Positions 15,268 through 24,622 are shown, counted from the stretch's first letter. The stretch: DNA of 64,000 nt from Roseburia sp. 1XD42-69 (GCF_003612565.1 NZ_RAZG01000014.1:29418-93417), one strand, 5' to 3'. Notes: generated by a model not told the origin, from the letters alone. Numbers and translations are program-made.

Positions 15268-16617
15268 TCATGTCCGGCAAAAAGGCAGCAGGACGGAGAT
15301 GGAAAACACCCCGTTCTCCACTTCCGTCTGCACCGTCCCGTCATACTTTTCCGCTGTATCCTTTATGTTCAAAAGCCCGATGCCATGGCCTTTGGGGTTT
15401 TCTTTCCCTGTAAATCCCCTCTCTGGTATCTCTTTTAAATCCGCAGTATTTTTCACTTCAAAAAGCAGACACTTTTTCACCGTTTTTACCTGTACATCAA
15501 TAAAAGCATCCCTTCCCGGCAAAGCTTTGCACCCCTCTATGGCATTATCCAGCATGTTCCCTAAAATCACGCAGAGGTCAAATTCATCTATGCCTGTTTC
15601 CCTTGGTATATTCACCTCACAGCGCCATGGGATGTCCTTCTCCTCTGCAAGCTTTTTCTTCCGGTAAAGCAGGGCATCTATTACCCGGTTTCCCGTAACC
15701 GCCCCGGCCCTTACTCCCCCCTGTTCCTCCATAGCAGAGAGATATTGCTCCATCTTTTCCCAATCTCTTTTTTCCAAAAGATTTTTTAAGGCAATGACAT
15801 GGTTTTTCATATCATGCCGCAGGCGCTCCCCTTTTCTGTCCTCTTCTTCCAGCATTTTATAAGAGGCAATCTGGGCCAGGTACTTTGCGCTTTTCTGCTG
15901 CTGCACATACAGTTCATCCATTCCGAAAATAAAAACTCCTGCGGCAAAGGCGCACAGCAGGGTAAGGATGCAGATTTCCCCATAGGCAGAAAGCTGGCTG
16001 TAATATAGGTTCCCGCCGTTGGGCTTTACCGAAACCCCTCTGCTGGCTCCCCATTCCGCAATATCCACCACAAAAATCAGCAGAAAAACAGGAATGGACT
16101 GCAAAAAATACCACCTCTTTGTCTTGCCGCAAAATACAGACTCCATGGGGCGGGATAAAAGGAAAATCCCCCCTGTGCATATGAGGGTTTCCATGCATTG
16201 AATAACAAGTATCTCCCCCTCTTCTAAAAAAGGCTCCGGTATCCCCCGAAATGTGTGAAGGAAAATTAACGTCCCCCCGCTGAAAAGGGATTCCAAGAAT
16301 TCTTTGCACAAACCCATGGCAAGAATCAAAAAAGCACCTGCCAGAATTTTTACCTCCCTGCCTCCCTGAAAGAAAAGCACAACCAGGACAATAAAAAACA
16401 AATGCTGCAAAACCGCCGCCATGAGATAGGGCATCCCCCATACCACGAAAAAAACATACCAGGCCATCTTAAAAATCGTCAGCAAAAGGATACATGCAAT
16501 TTTTTTTTGCCGGGAACTTTGAAAAAATTTCTTTAAAAACACTACGGCGGCAAAACTTTCTCCCACATAGCAAAATAGTGACACCGCCATATCCCACAGG
16601 GAAAAAAACGGGCTCAT
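15268..16617 (-). CDS. GHKL-type sensor histidine kinase (AgrC-like)
   Basis: A 449-residue membrane kinase. About six hydrophobic segments fill residues 1-240. The dimerisation helix with the phospho-accepting histidine reads RLRHDMKNHVIAL (about residues 264-276). The GHKL ATPase domain follows: LGNMLDNAIEGC (N box), GFTGKENPKGHGIGLLNIK (G box). This is the class that senses peptides or other ligands and partners with LytTR regulators. It overlaps the response regulator gene by 4 bp (ATGA), showing translational coupling. No agrB/agrD-type signal genes are adjacent, so the stimulus is unknown. Confidence 0.9.
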   Translation of the reverse strand: MSPFFSLWDMAVSLFCYVGESFAAVVFLKKFFQSSRQKKIACILLLTIFKMAWYVFFVVWGMPYLMAAVLQHLFFIVLVVLFFQGGREVKILAGAFLILAMGLCKEFLESLFSGGTLIFLHTFRGIPEPFLEEGEILVIQCMETLICTGGIFLLSRPMESVFCGKTKRWYFLQSIPVFLLIFVVDIAEWGASRGVSVKPNGGNLYYSQLSAYGEICILTLLCAFAAGVFIFGMDELYVQQQKSAKYLAQIASYKMLEEEDRKGERLRHDMKNHVIALKNLLEKRDWEKMEQYLSAMEEQGGVRAGAVTGNRVIDALLYRKKKLAEEKDIPWRCEVNIPRETGIDEFDLCVILGNMLDNAIEGCKALPGRDAFIDVQVKTVKKCLLFEVKNTADLKEIPERGFTGKENPKGHGIGLLNIKDTAEKYDGTVQTEVENGVFSISVLLPFCRT

Positions 16618-17330
16618 AAAATCCCTCCGTTTTTTCTCATAAATCTCAGATATTCCTGACAGAAAAGTTCATATCTCCTCTTTGCAATTCCAATTTTCTC
16701 CCCGGTATCCAGAAAAATTTCCTGTCTGTTATATCCGTCCACATATTTCAGATTCACAAGATAGCTCTTATGACACCGGAAAAAACCTTTTTCCAAAAGG
16801 CTCTCCTCCAAAACACCCATGCGCCCGTAGTAGGTAAAATTCCCTTCTGGACCGTGAACCACAATCATCCTCCCCATAATCTCAAAATAACTGATGTCAT
16901 CTAAAAACAGTTTGATCTTCTGCCTCTCCTTACTCACCATAATAAAATCCCCGGAAGTTTTCTTTGTCTTTTCCACAGCCCTTATGAGAACGGTTTTCAA
17001 TTTCCCCATGTCCAAAGGCTTTAGGAGATACCAAAAAGCCTCCACATCATAGGCGTCAAATACATATTTCCTGCTGGCGGAGAGAAATACCAGCATATTT
17101 TCACAAGACTTCTCTCGAAAAAGCCTTGCCGTCTCCATGCCGTCCAAATCCGGCATCAGGATATCAAGAAACACCAAATCAAAGCTTTCTGCAGCCTTAA
17201 GGAGTTTTGTGCCGCTGGTAAACTGGCGGATTACATGGGGTATGTTCAGTTCTTTTAAGACTTTTCCAATTTTTTCCGTGATGGTGAGACATTCTAATAT
17301 TTCATCATCGCAAACTGCTATGGACATCAT
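16614..17330 (-). CDS. LytTR-family response regulator (AgrA-like)
   Basis: A 238-residue regulator with an N-terminal receiver domain (MMSIAVCDDE, phospho-acceptor Asp in DLVFLDILMPDLDG, conserved Lys in LLKPLD). A C-terminal LytTR DNA-binding domain follows (about residues 130-230), with ISYFEIMGRMIVVHG, FFRCHKSYLVNLKYV and GIAKRRYELFCQEY. It would be phosphorylated by the overlapping kinase and bind direct-repeat promoters. It starts with two Met codons behind AAGGAG. The small gene at 17343 ends 12 nt upstream, so all three may form one transcript. No target operator was located. Confidence 0.9.
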   Translation of the reverse strand: MMSIAVCDDEILECLTITEKIGKVLKELNIPHVIRQFTSGTKLLKAAESFDLVFLDILMPDLDGMETARLFREKSCENMLVFLSASRKYVFDAYDVEAFWYLLKPLDMGKLKTVLIRAVEKTKKTSGDFIMVSKERQKIKLFLDDISYFEIMGRMIVVHGPEGNFTYYGRMGVLEESLLEKGFFRCHKSYLVNLKYVDGYNRQEIFLDTGEKIGIAKRRYELFCQEYLRFMRKNGGIL

Positions 17331-17342
17331 CGTACCATCTCC

Positions 17343-17570
17343 TTAATACTCCTTCGTAATCTTCTCAATCCCGTATATTTCCATAAATTCTTTCAGTTCC
17401 TTCTCATTTCGTATAAAAGCCGCCTCATGGAATTTCCCGGTCTCCCTATCCTTAAAACCTGCCACCTGCTCCCCGTTGCAGATACTGCACCTTAACACAG
17501 GTATCTGTTTCTCCCGGTCAAAGGATTTCTCTTCCAACCCCTCTGCCTTTTTCTCTCTCTTAAAAAACAT
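17343..17570 (-). CDS. Conserved small hypothetical protein
   Basis: A 75-residue soluble protein, highly charged at the start (MFFKREKKAEGLEEKSFD). It has RCSICNGEQVAGFKDRETG in the middle, whose CxxC could bind a metal only as a dimer, and ends FMEIYGIEKITKEY. Similar small proteins are common in Clostridia, but no function is assigned. GAGGTG precedes the ATG. It lies 4 nt downstream of the MocR regulator and 12 nt upstream of the LytTR regulator, so it is probably part of the same transcript. Confidence 0.65.
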   Translation of the reverse strand: MFFKREKKAEGLEEKSFDREKQIPVLRCSICNGEQVAGFKDRETGKFHEAAFIRNEKELKEFMEIYGIEKITKEY

Positions 17571-17574
17571 AGCT

Positions 17575-18987
17575 TCACCTCACAATCTCCCCCAATACTT
17601 CCACACCATACTGCATCTCTTTCTCAGTCAATGCCCCATAACCCAAAAGCAGGGTGGGATATTCCTTTTCCTTTAAAACGCTTCCCGGTATCTGGTACTC
17701 CTCTAAAGTATACACAACAACCCCGTTTTCTTTGGCCCGGTTTACAATGTCCTCCTGGGACAAAAGCGAATCCACCTCCACTAAGAGATGCATTCCCGCA
17801 TTGTCCCCGTAAATCTTATGCACCCAGGGCTCTTTCCGCAAAAGCCCTAAGAGATAGTCATGTTTGCCTTTGTAAACTCCCCGCATACGGTTTAAGTACC
17901 GCTCAAAATGCCCCTGGTTAAAAAATGCGGTAAGCTTTAACTGCTGCTCCTTTGGCACGGTGGAGGCATAAAAGCCACAATTTTTGCGGTATCTCTCCAA
18001 AAGCCCCTCCGGCAGCACCATATAGCTGACACGGAGGGATGGGCTGATGCTTTTAGAAAATGTCCCCATATAAATCACGCTTCCCTTTCTGTCGATTCCC
18101 TGCAGGGAGGGAATCGGCTTCCCGCGATAGCGAAACTCACTGTCATGGTCGTCCTCAATAATATAACGCTCCCCTCCTAAGGCCCAGTGCAAAAGCTCCA
18201 GCCTGCGCTTCATGGGCATAACCGCTCCCATGGGGAACTGGTGGGAGGGCATCGTGTATACAATATCAGGTTTTTCTCTTTCTACCTCTTCTAAGAGTAT
18301 CCCTCCGCCGTCCATCTCTATGGCGCAAATATCATAGTGCATATGGGAAAAAGTATAATACGCCTTAAGATATGTAGGATTTTCCATTGCAACCCTCTTT
18401 TTTTCTCCCAAAATCTGCGCCAGGAGAATTAAGAGATACTCATTCCCTGCCCCCACCACAATCTGCTCTGGAGAGGCGTTTACCCCTCTGGCATGGTAGA
18501 GATAACGGCAGACTGCTTCCCGGAGTTTACGTTCTCCCGCAGGTTCCCCGGATAGGAAAAGTTCCGGGTCATCCCCTGACAAAAGCTCTTTGGAAATTTT
18601 TCTCCAGACGCCGTAAGGGAAACATCCCATTTCACTTCCCTCTGGGGAAAAAACAACTTTATAATTCTCCTTTTCTTCTGTCCTAACAGGAATCCTGCTT
18701 TTTCTCTCCTTCTGCCCTGCCCCCTCCAGATATAGTTTCGATATATCACTGGCATAATATCCCCGCCTGTCCCTGGCCTCAATGTACCCTTCTGCAAAAA
18801 GCTGCTCATAGGCGGTTTCCACCGTACTCCGGGACAAAAGAAGGTGCTTTGCCAATAAACGAGTAGACGGTAATTTTTCCCCACAGGAAATCTTACCGTC
18901 TGCTATCTCTTTTCTGATATATTCATAAATCTGCTGATACAGCGGCCTGGCAGAATCATTGTCCAAAGGAATCATTAATTCTGTCAT
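17575..18987 (-). CDS. MocR/PdxR-type regulator (GntR HTH fused to aminotransferase)
   Basis: A 470-residue transcription factor. Residues 1-75 form a GntR winged helix (ARPLYQQIYEYIRKEIADG, LPSTRLLAKHLLLSRST). The rest is a fold-type-I aminotransferase domain with GAGNEYLLILLAQILGE, YTMPSHQFPMGAVMPM, the Asp in IIEDDHDSEFRY and the PLP lysine in GTFSKSISPSLR. Such regulators bind PLP or a PLP-amino acid adduct and control vitamin B6 or amino-acid genes. No pdxST or other obvious target is adjacent, so the regulon is unknown. It follows the DUF2225 gene by 8 nt. The length is typical. Confidence 0.9.
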   Translation of the reverse strand: MTELMIPLDNDSARPLYQQIYEYIRKEIADGKISCGEKLPSTRLLAKHLLLSRSTVETAYEQLFAEGYIEARDRRGYYASDISKLYLEGAGQKERKSRIPVRTEEKENYKVVFSPEGSEMGCFPYGVWRKISKELLSGDDPELFLSGEPAGERKLREAVCRYLYHARGVNASPEQIVVGAGNEYLLILLAQILGEKKRVAMENPTYLKAYYTFSHMHYDICAIEMDGGGILLEEVEREKPDIVYTMPSHQFPMGAVMPMKRRLELLHWALGGERYIIEDDHDSEFRYRGKPIPSLQGIDRKGSVIYMGTFSKSISPSLRVSYMVLPEGLLERYRKNCGFYASTVPKEQQLKLTAFFNQGHFERYLNRMRGVYKGKHDYLLGLLRKEPWVHKIYGDNAGMHLLVEVDSLLSQEDIVNRAKENGVVVYTLEEYQIPGSVLKEKEYPTLLLGYGALTEKEMQYGVEVLGEIVR

Positions 18988-18995
18988 AGTTTCTC

Positions 18996-19859
18996 CTATT
19001 TACCCGCTGCCTCTTGCTTAATGGCATTTACAATATCCGTCTTTAAATCTAAGGCTTTATCCTTAATCCTCCTCTGGGCCGTCTGGGAAGAGAGAATATT
19101 GCTGATGGACTTTGATGCGTAGGAATACTGTTTAAAATGGAATGCAAGACATGCCATAAGGTAATCCATGGTGTAGCTGTCCATACCGCAAATAGGAAAA
19201 TCCTCAGAAGAAATTGCCTTTTGGAATCCCTCAAATGCCTCCTTATAAAACTCTGCCTGCAGGTCCGCCGCCTCTTTTTTTGCAGCAATTTCCTCTGCAT
19301 TTGTCTCTGGCATCTCCTTGAGTAAATCCCGGTACAGCCAGGCAATTTTTAAACAGGTGTAAGCAATCTCACTATCCCTGGCATGTTTGGTAATGGAAGT
19401 AAACATAGCCAGTTTATAGCGGGTGATGGCAGTCTCCAAATCGTAAGTCTCCGGCTCATCCTCAGTGGGAAATACAAAGTTCTCACAGATTTCTTCTTTA
19501 ATCAGCTCAATCTGCCCTTTGGTGAGGTGCTCAAAATAGCGGGGCATAGCCGTATAACCGCAGTGGGGACAGGAATACACATCATACTTTACCGGGTCAA
19601 TGTCATGGTATCTGGGCCGAAGGTCAAAGTCCGGCTCCATGCGCCTAAGCCTGGCACTCTTCACAATTTTCACATCAAAGGGATCCCGGCATACAGTACA
19701 GTTTATTTTCTTGTTGTAGAGAAAATCTTTTTCAGACTGGGAGGGCTGTATTTTGGACTTTGGCCTGCTGTTCTGCTTTTCAAACTCCTTCTTAAACAAG
19801 TCCTTGTCTATTTTCTCCACGTTTAAGCCAAATTTCTCTAATCCTGATAGCAAATTCAT
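18996..19859 (-). CDS. DUF2225 protein with zinc-finger-like cysteines
   Basis: A 287-residue cytoplasmic protein. After a variable N-terminus, NCTVCRDPFDVKIVKSARLR and VYSCPHCGYTAMPRYF supply two CxxC pairs about 45 residues apart, suggesting one zinc site. The remaining two thirds are helical and TPR-like (YKLAMFTSITKHARDSEIAY, CLKIAWLYRDL, YKEAFEGFQKAI). DUF2225 proteins occur widely in Clostridia and are uncharacterised. The start at 19859 has GGAGG. It lies 15 nt downstream of glnS and immediately upstream of the MocR gene, probably cotranscribed. Confidence 0.8.
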   Translation of the reverse strand: MNLLSGLEKFGLNVEKIDKDLFKKEFEKQNSRPKSKIQPSQSEKDFLYNKKINCTVCRDPFDVKIVKSARLRRMEPDFDLRPRYHDIDPVKYDVYSCPHCGYTAMPRYFEHLTKGQIELIKEEICENFVFPTEDEPETYDLETAITRYKLAMFTSITKHARDSEIAYTCLKIAWLYRDLLKEMPETNAEEIAAKKEAADLQAEFYKEAFEGFQKAISSEDFPICGMDSYTMDYLMACLAFHFKQYSYASKSISNILSSQTAQRRIKDKALDLKTDIVNAIKQEAAGK

Positions 19860-19874
19860 ATTTTTTCCTCCATG

Positions 19875-21545
19875 TTATTTTGTATCCGGCAATTTATAGG
19901 AACTCTTTAAGGATACGATACGGTTAAATACCGGGTTCTCTGGGGTACTGTCTTTTGCATCCACACAGAAATATCCCTGTCTTACAAACTGAAAACTGTC
20001 ATAGGGCTTTGCATCTGCCCCAAATGGTTCCACAAAGCAATTTTTTAACACTGTGAGGGAATTTGGGTTTAAATTTAAACTGCCGTCCTCATTGTACACC
20101 CCAAGCTCCTCGTCCACAATATTTTCATAAAGACGGACTTCCACTTTTTTTGCGGTGGAGGCAGGCACCCAGTGAATCGTTCCCTTCACTTTTCTTCCGT
20201 CTGGACTGTTCCCCCCTTTGCTGGCGGGGTCGTAGGTACAGTGAATCTCGGTGACTTTTCCGTTTTCGTCTTTTATAAAACTGTTGCAGGTGACAAAATA
20301 TGCCTGCATCAGGCGGACTTCATTTCCCGGGAACATCCGGAAATATTTTTTCGGAGGCACTTCCATAAAGTCCTCCCTGTCAATATAAATCTCCCGCTCA
20401 AAAGTCACGGTATGGCTTCCCAGAGCTTCGTTTTCCATATTGTTTACAATGGTAAGCTCCTCTGTCTGCCCTTCCGGATAATTGTCAATCACCACCTTAA
20501 TGGGATCAAGCACCGCCATCACCCTGGCCCTCTTTAACTTTAAATCCTCGCGGATGCAGTACTCTAACATGGCGTAGTCCACGGAACTGTTGCTCTTTGA
20601 AATCCCGCAGAGTTCCACAAAACGCTGAATGGATTCCGGGGTAAATCCCCTTCTCCGCAGGGCTGCAATGGACACAAGCCTGGGATCGTCCCAGCCGTCC
20701 ACAATACCCTCCTCCACCAGACGCTTGATATAACGCTTTCCAGTCACCACATTTGTGAGATACAATTTGGCAAATTCTATCTGCTTTGGAGGATACTCGT
20801 ATGCAAGTTCCCGCACCACCCAGTCGTAAAGAGGCCTGTGATCCTCAAACTCCAGGGTACAGATGGAGTGGGTAATCCCCTCAATGGCATCCTCAATGGG
20901 ATGGGCAAAATCATACATGGGATAAATACACCATTTGTCCTTGGTATTGTGGTGTTCCATATGTGCCACCCGGTAAATCACCGGGTCACGCATGTTAATA
21001 TTGGGGGAGGACATATCGATTCTGGCCCTAAGCACTTTCTCCCCGTCCTGATATCTTCCCTCTTTCATCTCTTCAAACAGCCGCAGATTTTCTTCCGCGC
21101 TCCTGCCTGCACTTGGATCGTCTTTTCCGGCTTCCGTCAAAGTTCCCCGGTACTTACGGATTTCCTCTGCACTTAAATCAGATACATAGGCTTTTCCTTT
21201 TTTAATCAGCTTTACCGCAGCCTCATACATCTGGTCAAAATAATCGGAGGCAAAAAACAAACGCTCTTCCCAGTCCGCCCCCAGCCACTTCACATCTTCT
21301 TTTATGGATTCCACAAATTCCACTTTTTCCTTGGTGGGATTTGTATCATCAAAACGGAGATGAAACTTCCCCCCGTATTCCTTTGCCAAACCATAATTTA
21401 ACAAAATAGATTTGGCATGTCCGATATGAAGATAACCGTTTGGTTCCGGAGGAAATCTTGTATGTACCTCCCTGCAGTGCCCTTCCGATATATCCATATC
21501 TATAATCTGCTCAATAAAGTTTCGGGATTCTGTTTCGTGTTCCAT
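19875..21545 (-). CDS. glnS: Glutaminyl-tRNA synthetase
   Basis: GlnRS charges tRNA-Gln with glutamine. The 556-residue class I enzyme has the HIGH motif in [49 protein letters not shown], and [20 protein letters not shown]. The usual MSKRK (KMSKS-equivalent) position reads [15 protein letters not shown], keeping lysines but not the consensus. The C-terminal anticodon-binding barrels are present (MRLMQAYF-type region to [13 protein letters not shown]). Many Bacillota lack GlnRS and use GatCAB, so this copy fits the clostridial lineages that carry one. A promoter lies 48 nt upstream of the ATG. Confidence 0.95.
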   Translation of the reverse strand: MEHETESRNFIEQIIDMDISEGHCREVHTRFPPEPNGYLHIGHAKSILLNYGLAKEYGGKFHLRFDDTNPTKEKVEFVESIKEDVKWLGADWEERLFFASDYFDQMYEAAVKLIKKGKAYVSDLSAEEIRKYRGTLTEAGKDDPSAGRSAEENLRLFEEMKEGRYQDGEKVLRARIDMSSPNINMRDPVIYRVAHMEHHNTKDKWCIYPMYDFAHPIEDAIEGITHSICTLEFEDHRPLYDWVVRELAYEYPPKQIEFAKLYLTNVVTGKRYIKRLVEEGIVDGWDDPRLVSIAALRRRGFTPESIQRFVELCGISKSNSSVDYAMLEYCIREDLKLKRARVMAVLDPIKVVIDNYPEGQTEELTIVNNMENEALGSHTVTFEREIYIDREDFMEVPPKKYFRMFPGNEVRLMQAYFVTCNSFIKDENGKVTEIHCTYDPASKGGNSPDGRKVKGTIHWVPASTAKKVEVRLYENIVDEELGVYNEDGSLNLNPNSLTVLKNCFVEPFGADAKPYDSFQFVRQGYFCVDAKDSTPENPVFNRIVSLKSSYKLPDTK

Positions 21546-21592
21546 AATTCTTTCAATCTTTCCTTCCTGATTTTTGTGTCGCTATTGACATT

Positions 21593-21622
21593 ATTATACA
21601 TAGTAATCTGTAGAAAAATCAA
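21593..21622 (-). promoter_or_regulatory. Probable glnS promoter
   Basis: On the minus strand TTGATT (21622-21617), 18 bp, TATAAT (21598-21593), located 48 nt before the glnS ATG. No T-box leader fits in the short space. Confidence 0.55.
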
Positions 21623-21640
21623 GCCTAAACCGGAAAAGTT

Positions 21641-22810
21641 TCAGAAATTCCGGATAATGTTAAGTATCTGCTGCCCCCGGCACTGCCAGGTTTCTTGTAA
21701 CATGGCTTTTTCACAGGCATTCCCGGCAATTCTTACCAGGGCTTCCCTGTCATTTAAAAGCTTCCATGCCAGTTCAAAAATACGTTCCGGCTTCCTTTCA
21801 TCATAGAGCACAATTTCCTCCCCATCCATAAAATGGCTTTCGGTGTAAGGATTTTTTTCCGTAAAGCAAAGGGTACGGTTGACCCTTGCAGAATATACCC
21901 GGTCATGGACGCCCCCCAGAAATCCCGGGGTAATATTTAACAGGATTTTTGCATCCGCTATCATCTGGGCCGAGACGGCAAATCCCACCCCGGGATATAT
22001 GGTGACGTTTTTACTATGCAATTCCGGAATCTCCGCAAGCCCATGGCCCACAACCGTAAGGGGGATTCCAGATTTTGCCGCCTCCGACAATATCTTTTTC
22101 CGCTTAAGAAAACGAAGGTATCTGTCCACAATATAATCTCTGTGCAAACGGCTGGCAAATTCTTCCCGGGTAAGCTCCTCCCCTGTCTTTATAAGATACT
22201 GAAAAAGCGCATCCTCCTGGGTAAATTCCGGCTCCGCCTCCATCCACTCTATCAGGGTAAGCACTTCCTTTTTCTGCTCCCATGGGTAATCCGAAATCTC
22301 CTCATAAATTTCTTCCGCAGGCACATAGGTCCCCAGAAAAAGAAGGTCAAAGCGCTTTTCCTCCAAAGTCTGTATTTTCCCTGCCTCCACCGCCCCGAGA
22401 GGCACCAGAAAAACATTTTTTATGTGGGGATAATAGTGTTTGATATACTCCTGATGGCGCTTGTCAATACAGATAACGGAATAATTTTCAAACTTTCGCC
22501 TAAGCCCCCCGTGGTGATACAGGGGATGATCCACCAGATAATTGAAAAAGGGAATGGAAAGCGCATCGATAAAAGGCGTGCCATCCTCCATTTCCGCCCT
22601 GGTAAGCCTGGAATTGAAATCAAAAGCGGCGGAAAATTCCTGCCGCCGCTTTAACACATCCTCTAATTTTTCTTCCATGTCAAGAGACAAATCACAGATT
22701 TCGGTTTTGTATCCGGCCCTTTGAAATTCCTGGTTTAGCTGCTCCATAAAATACTGGTTGGACTCATAACACAAATCCCTGGATTCAAACAACAAAATCG
22801 TATCTCTCAT
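21641..22810 (-). CDS. CgeB-like glycosyltransferase
   Basis: A 389-residue GT-B-type protein. The N-terminal half has FESRDLCYESNQYFMEQLNQ and FNYLVDHPLYHHG, typical of the DUF3880/CgeB group. The C-terminal half has TVVGHGLAEIPELHS, TIYPGVGFAVSAQMIADAKI, and NITPGFLGGVHDRVYSARV, the nucleotide-sugar-binding region with a conserved acidic loop in DGEEIVLYD. It would transfer a sugar to a surface or spore-associated acceptor, but donor and acceptor are unknown. GTAGGAGACAC precedes the ATG. The rhomboid-like gene ends 9 nt upstream, so they are likely cotranscribed. Confidence 0.75.
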   Translation of the reverse strand: MRDTILLFESRDLCYESNQYFMEQLNQEFQRAGYKTEICDLSLDMEEKLEDVLKRRQEFSAAFDFNSRLTRAEMEDGTPFIDALSIPFFNYLVDHPLYHHGGLRRKFENYSVICIDKRHQEYIKHYYPHIKNVFLVPLGAVEAGKIQTLEEKRFDLLFLGTYVPAEEIYEEISDYPWEQKKEVLTLIEWMEAEPEFTQEDALFQYLIKTGEELTREEFASRLHRDYIVDRYLRFLKRKKILSEAAKSGIPLTVVGHGLAEIPELHSKNVTIYPGVGFAVSAQMIADAKILLNITPGFLGGVHDRVYSARVNRTLCFTEKNPYTESHFMDGEEIVLYDERKPERIFELAWKLLNDREALVRIAGNACEKAMLQETWQCRGQQILNIIRNF

Positions 22811-22819
22811 ATGTGTCTC

Positions 22820-23674
22820 CTACATTTTTCTGTTCCCATCCCCCATATGGGTATGGGTAAATAAATGATCCTGGCAGTATTCGTAATTACCTGCACATTT
22901 GGAACAAAAACGAAATTCCAGATTGGGGTCGTCCTTTTCCGTCCTGCCGCAGATGGCACATTTGTGCTTGGAGGTGCCGTATCCCACTGGGGCTCTCATC
23001 TGGGTTTTAAAATTCCGCTTTCGTTTTATCTCCCTGGGTGAAATCTGCCGGTAGTTCCTGGTGGATAAATAAAATACAATAAAGTTTAGCAGTGAGGCGA
23101 TAATGGCAACCCTTCCCGCCCAGCCGTTTTCAAAAAGGGACAGGGCAATGAGCACCACATACAGCCATGCCAGCCACTTCATCTTTATGGGAATCACAAA
23201 ATACAAAAGCACCTGCATCTCAGGGTAACACATGGCAAAAGCAAGAAATATGGCCATATTGATATAGTTGGTACTGAAATATCCTCCCATTCCAACAGCC
23301 TTTATCCCCATGAGGGAATATATCCCGTAAAGGACAAAGGCTCCAATTACCGTAAAGATAATGCCGCCGAAAATATATACATTAAACCGGAATGTCCCCC
23401 AGGTCTGCTCCAGGCTTCTTCCAAGCTGAAAGTAAAACATCATCATAATCAGTGCAAAAATCAGATTTGTGCCAGGTGGAATCAGCACCCAGGTAATGAG
23501 ACGCCAAACCTGCCCGTGAAGAATAAAATAGGGCTCTAAGGTAAGATAATATAGCGCCTGGGGAGCCACATAGCTTAAGGTATAACCGATAACGTACCCT
23601 GCCAAAAGATAGACAATTAAATCCGGTATGGCAAACCTTCCCAATTTCCGCTCCAATTTGTACAAAAAATTCAT
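22820..23674 (-). CDS. Rhomboid-like membrane protein with C-terminal zinc ribbon
   Basis: A 284-residue membrane protein with about six hydrophobic helices in residues 15-205 arranged like the rhomboid/Derlin fold (ITWVLIPPGTNLIFALIMMM, FYFQLGRSLEQTWGTFRFN). The rhomboid catalytic GxSG is not seen where GGYFSTNYINM occurs, so it is probably a pseudoprotease. The cytoplasmic tail holds CAICGRTEKDDPNLEFRFC, then SKCAGNYEYCQDHLFTHTH, a likely zinc ribbon. The ATG overlaps the stop of the preceding gene (TAATG), indicating coupling. Function unknown. Confidence 0.7.
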   Translation of the reverse strand: MNFLYKLERKLGRFAIPDLIVYLLAGYVIGYTLSYVAPQALYYLTLEPYFILHGQVWRLITWVLIPPGTNLIFALIMMMFYFQLGRSLEQTWGTFRFNVYIFGGIIFTVIGAFVLYGIYSLMGIKAVGMGGYFSTNYINMAIFLAFAMCYPEMQVLLYFVIPIKMKWLAWLYVVLIALSLFENGWAGRVAIIASLLNFIVFYLSTRNYRQISPREIKRKRNFKTQMRAPVGYGTSKHKCAICGRTEKDDPNLEFRFCSKCAGNYEYCQDHLFTHTHMGDGNRKM

Positions 23675-24186
23675 TAATTTTCATCCGCCTTTTTATTTTT
23701 TCTAAAACCATTTCCATCATTATAATTTTTTCTAAAATCATTGTCAATCCGGCAGCAGGGATTTTTCACTTTTTTCATTTTTTCATCACAAAGTTTTAAA
23801 TATTCATACATGTCCCGACAGGGCTTTTTTACATAAAATTCCAGAATAATTTTTCCCCCGCCCCAAAAACGGTTTCCCGTTAGGGCTGATATCTCAAGCA
23901 GCATCTCCCCTGTCTCCGACAGCCCGGATACAACGGAAAGCCCCTTTAACCCTTTTCCTTTCGCCTCTTTGCAGTACACCAGCCTGCCGCCGTCATATCT
24001 TAAGGTGAAATCTAAGGGATTTTCCCGGTTTCCGGGAAGATCAATCACTGCCTGCACCCTGCAGCCTATCCCCGTCCCCACGGGGAAATCAAAACTCAGC
24101 CTTATGGTATCCCTGCTTGCCAACTGATAAACAAAGATGGATAGATACAAAATTCCCAGTGTCATTTCCCACAATTTTTTCCTCAT
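23674..24186 (-). CDS. Hypothetical protein with signal-anchor segment
   Basis: A 170-residue protein beginning MRKKLWEMTLGILYLSIFVY, a signal peptide or membrane anchor. An extracytoplasmic, beta-rich region follows (RLSFDFPVGTGIGCRVQAV, YDGGRLVYCKEAKG, VVSGLSETGEMLLEISALTG), which faintly recalls cohesin-like folds. The tail is basic and repetitive (FRKNYNDGNGFRKNKK). The start is set at the ATG at 24186 behind GGGGG; a TTG two codons upstream is possible. A strong promoter at 24265-24293 serves it. It is the first gene of the unit with the rhomboid-like protein and glycosyltransferase. I cannot name a function. Confidence 0.55.
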   Translation of the reverse strand: MRKKLWEMTLGILYLSIFVYQLASRDTIRLSFDFPVGTGIGCRVQAVIDLPGNRENPLDFTLRYDGGRLVYCKEAKGKGLKGLSVVSGLSETGEMLLEISALTGNRFWGGGKIILEFYVKKPCRDMYEYLKLCDEKMKKVKNPCCRIDNDFRKNYNDGNGFRKNKKADEN

Positions 24187-24264
24187 TTGCAATTCCCCCG
24201 GCAGAATAGATTCCTAATTTTTTTCCTGCGCCTGAATGTTTTTTGTAATTTTACACACTCTACT

Positions 24265-24293
24265 ATTATAGTCATCTTTCTAACTATAGTCAA
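24265..24293 (-). promoter_or_regulatory. Strong sigma-A-type promoter for the 24186 gene
   Basis: Minus strand TTGACT (24293-24288), exactly 17 bp, TATAAT (24270-24265). The two boxes contain similar sequence (GACTATAGT and GACTATAAT), a direct repeat spanning the promoter that could also be an operator. The small HTH gene is transcribed away on the other strand. Confidence 0.75.
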
Positions 24294-24348
24294 GAACAAA
24301 ACTACATCATACATTAATCTTATAAACCCGCACAAGGAGGAAACGAAA

Positions 24349-24567
24349 ATGATAGAATACAGCCCATTCTGGGAAACCTTAAGCAATTCCGGGGAAACTA
24401 CCTATACACTGATTAATAAGCACCATATTTCCAGCGCAATCCTTGACAAACTCCGGAAAAACAAGCCCATGAACACCACCACCTTAAATGATTTGTGCCG
24501 CATCCTGCACTGCGGCTTAGACGAAATTGCAAGATATATTCCCAGTGAGGAAGACCAGGTGCTGTAA
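24349..24567 (+). CDS. Small Cro/C1-type HTH regulator
   Basis: A 72-residue protein starting MIEYSPFWETLSNSGETTY from the ATG at 24349, with AAGGAGG 7 nt upstream. The segments YTLINKHHISSAILDKLRKN and NTTTLNDLCRILHCGLDEI form the YozG-like XRE helix-turn-helix. It is essentially only a DNA-binding domain. It diverges from the membrane-protein unit and may regulate the shared intergenic region with its repeated GACTATA(G/A)T sequence. A strong terminator follows. The target is inferred from position only. Confidence 0.75.
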   Translation: MIEYSPFWETLSNSGETTYTLINKHHISSAILDKLRKNKPMNTTTLNDLCRILHCGLDEIARYIPSEEDQVL

Positions 24568-24583
24568 AAGGAAAGATTAAAAA

Positions 24584-24622
24584 AGCAGGAAAAGGTTCTG
24601 AAAATTCAGTCCTTTTCCTGCT
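24584..24622. terminator. Bidirectional terminator between the HTH gene and serS
   Basis: AGCAGGAAAAGG (24584-24595) and CCTTTTCCTGCT (24611-24622) form a perfect 12-bp stem between convergent genes, with an inner short pairing TTCTGAA/TTCAG. Confidence 0.8.

Noticed and set aside
21546..21640. T-box or riboswitch upstream of glnS
   Set aside because: The interval is too short and contains a plain promoter.
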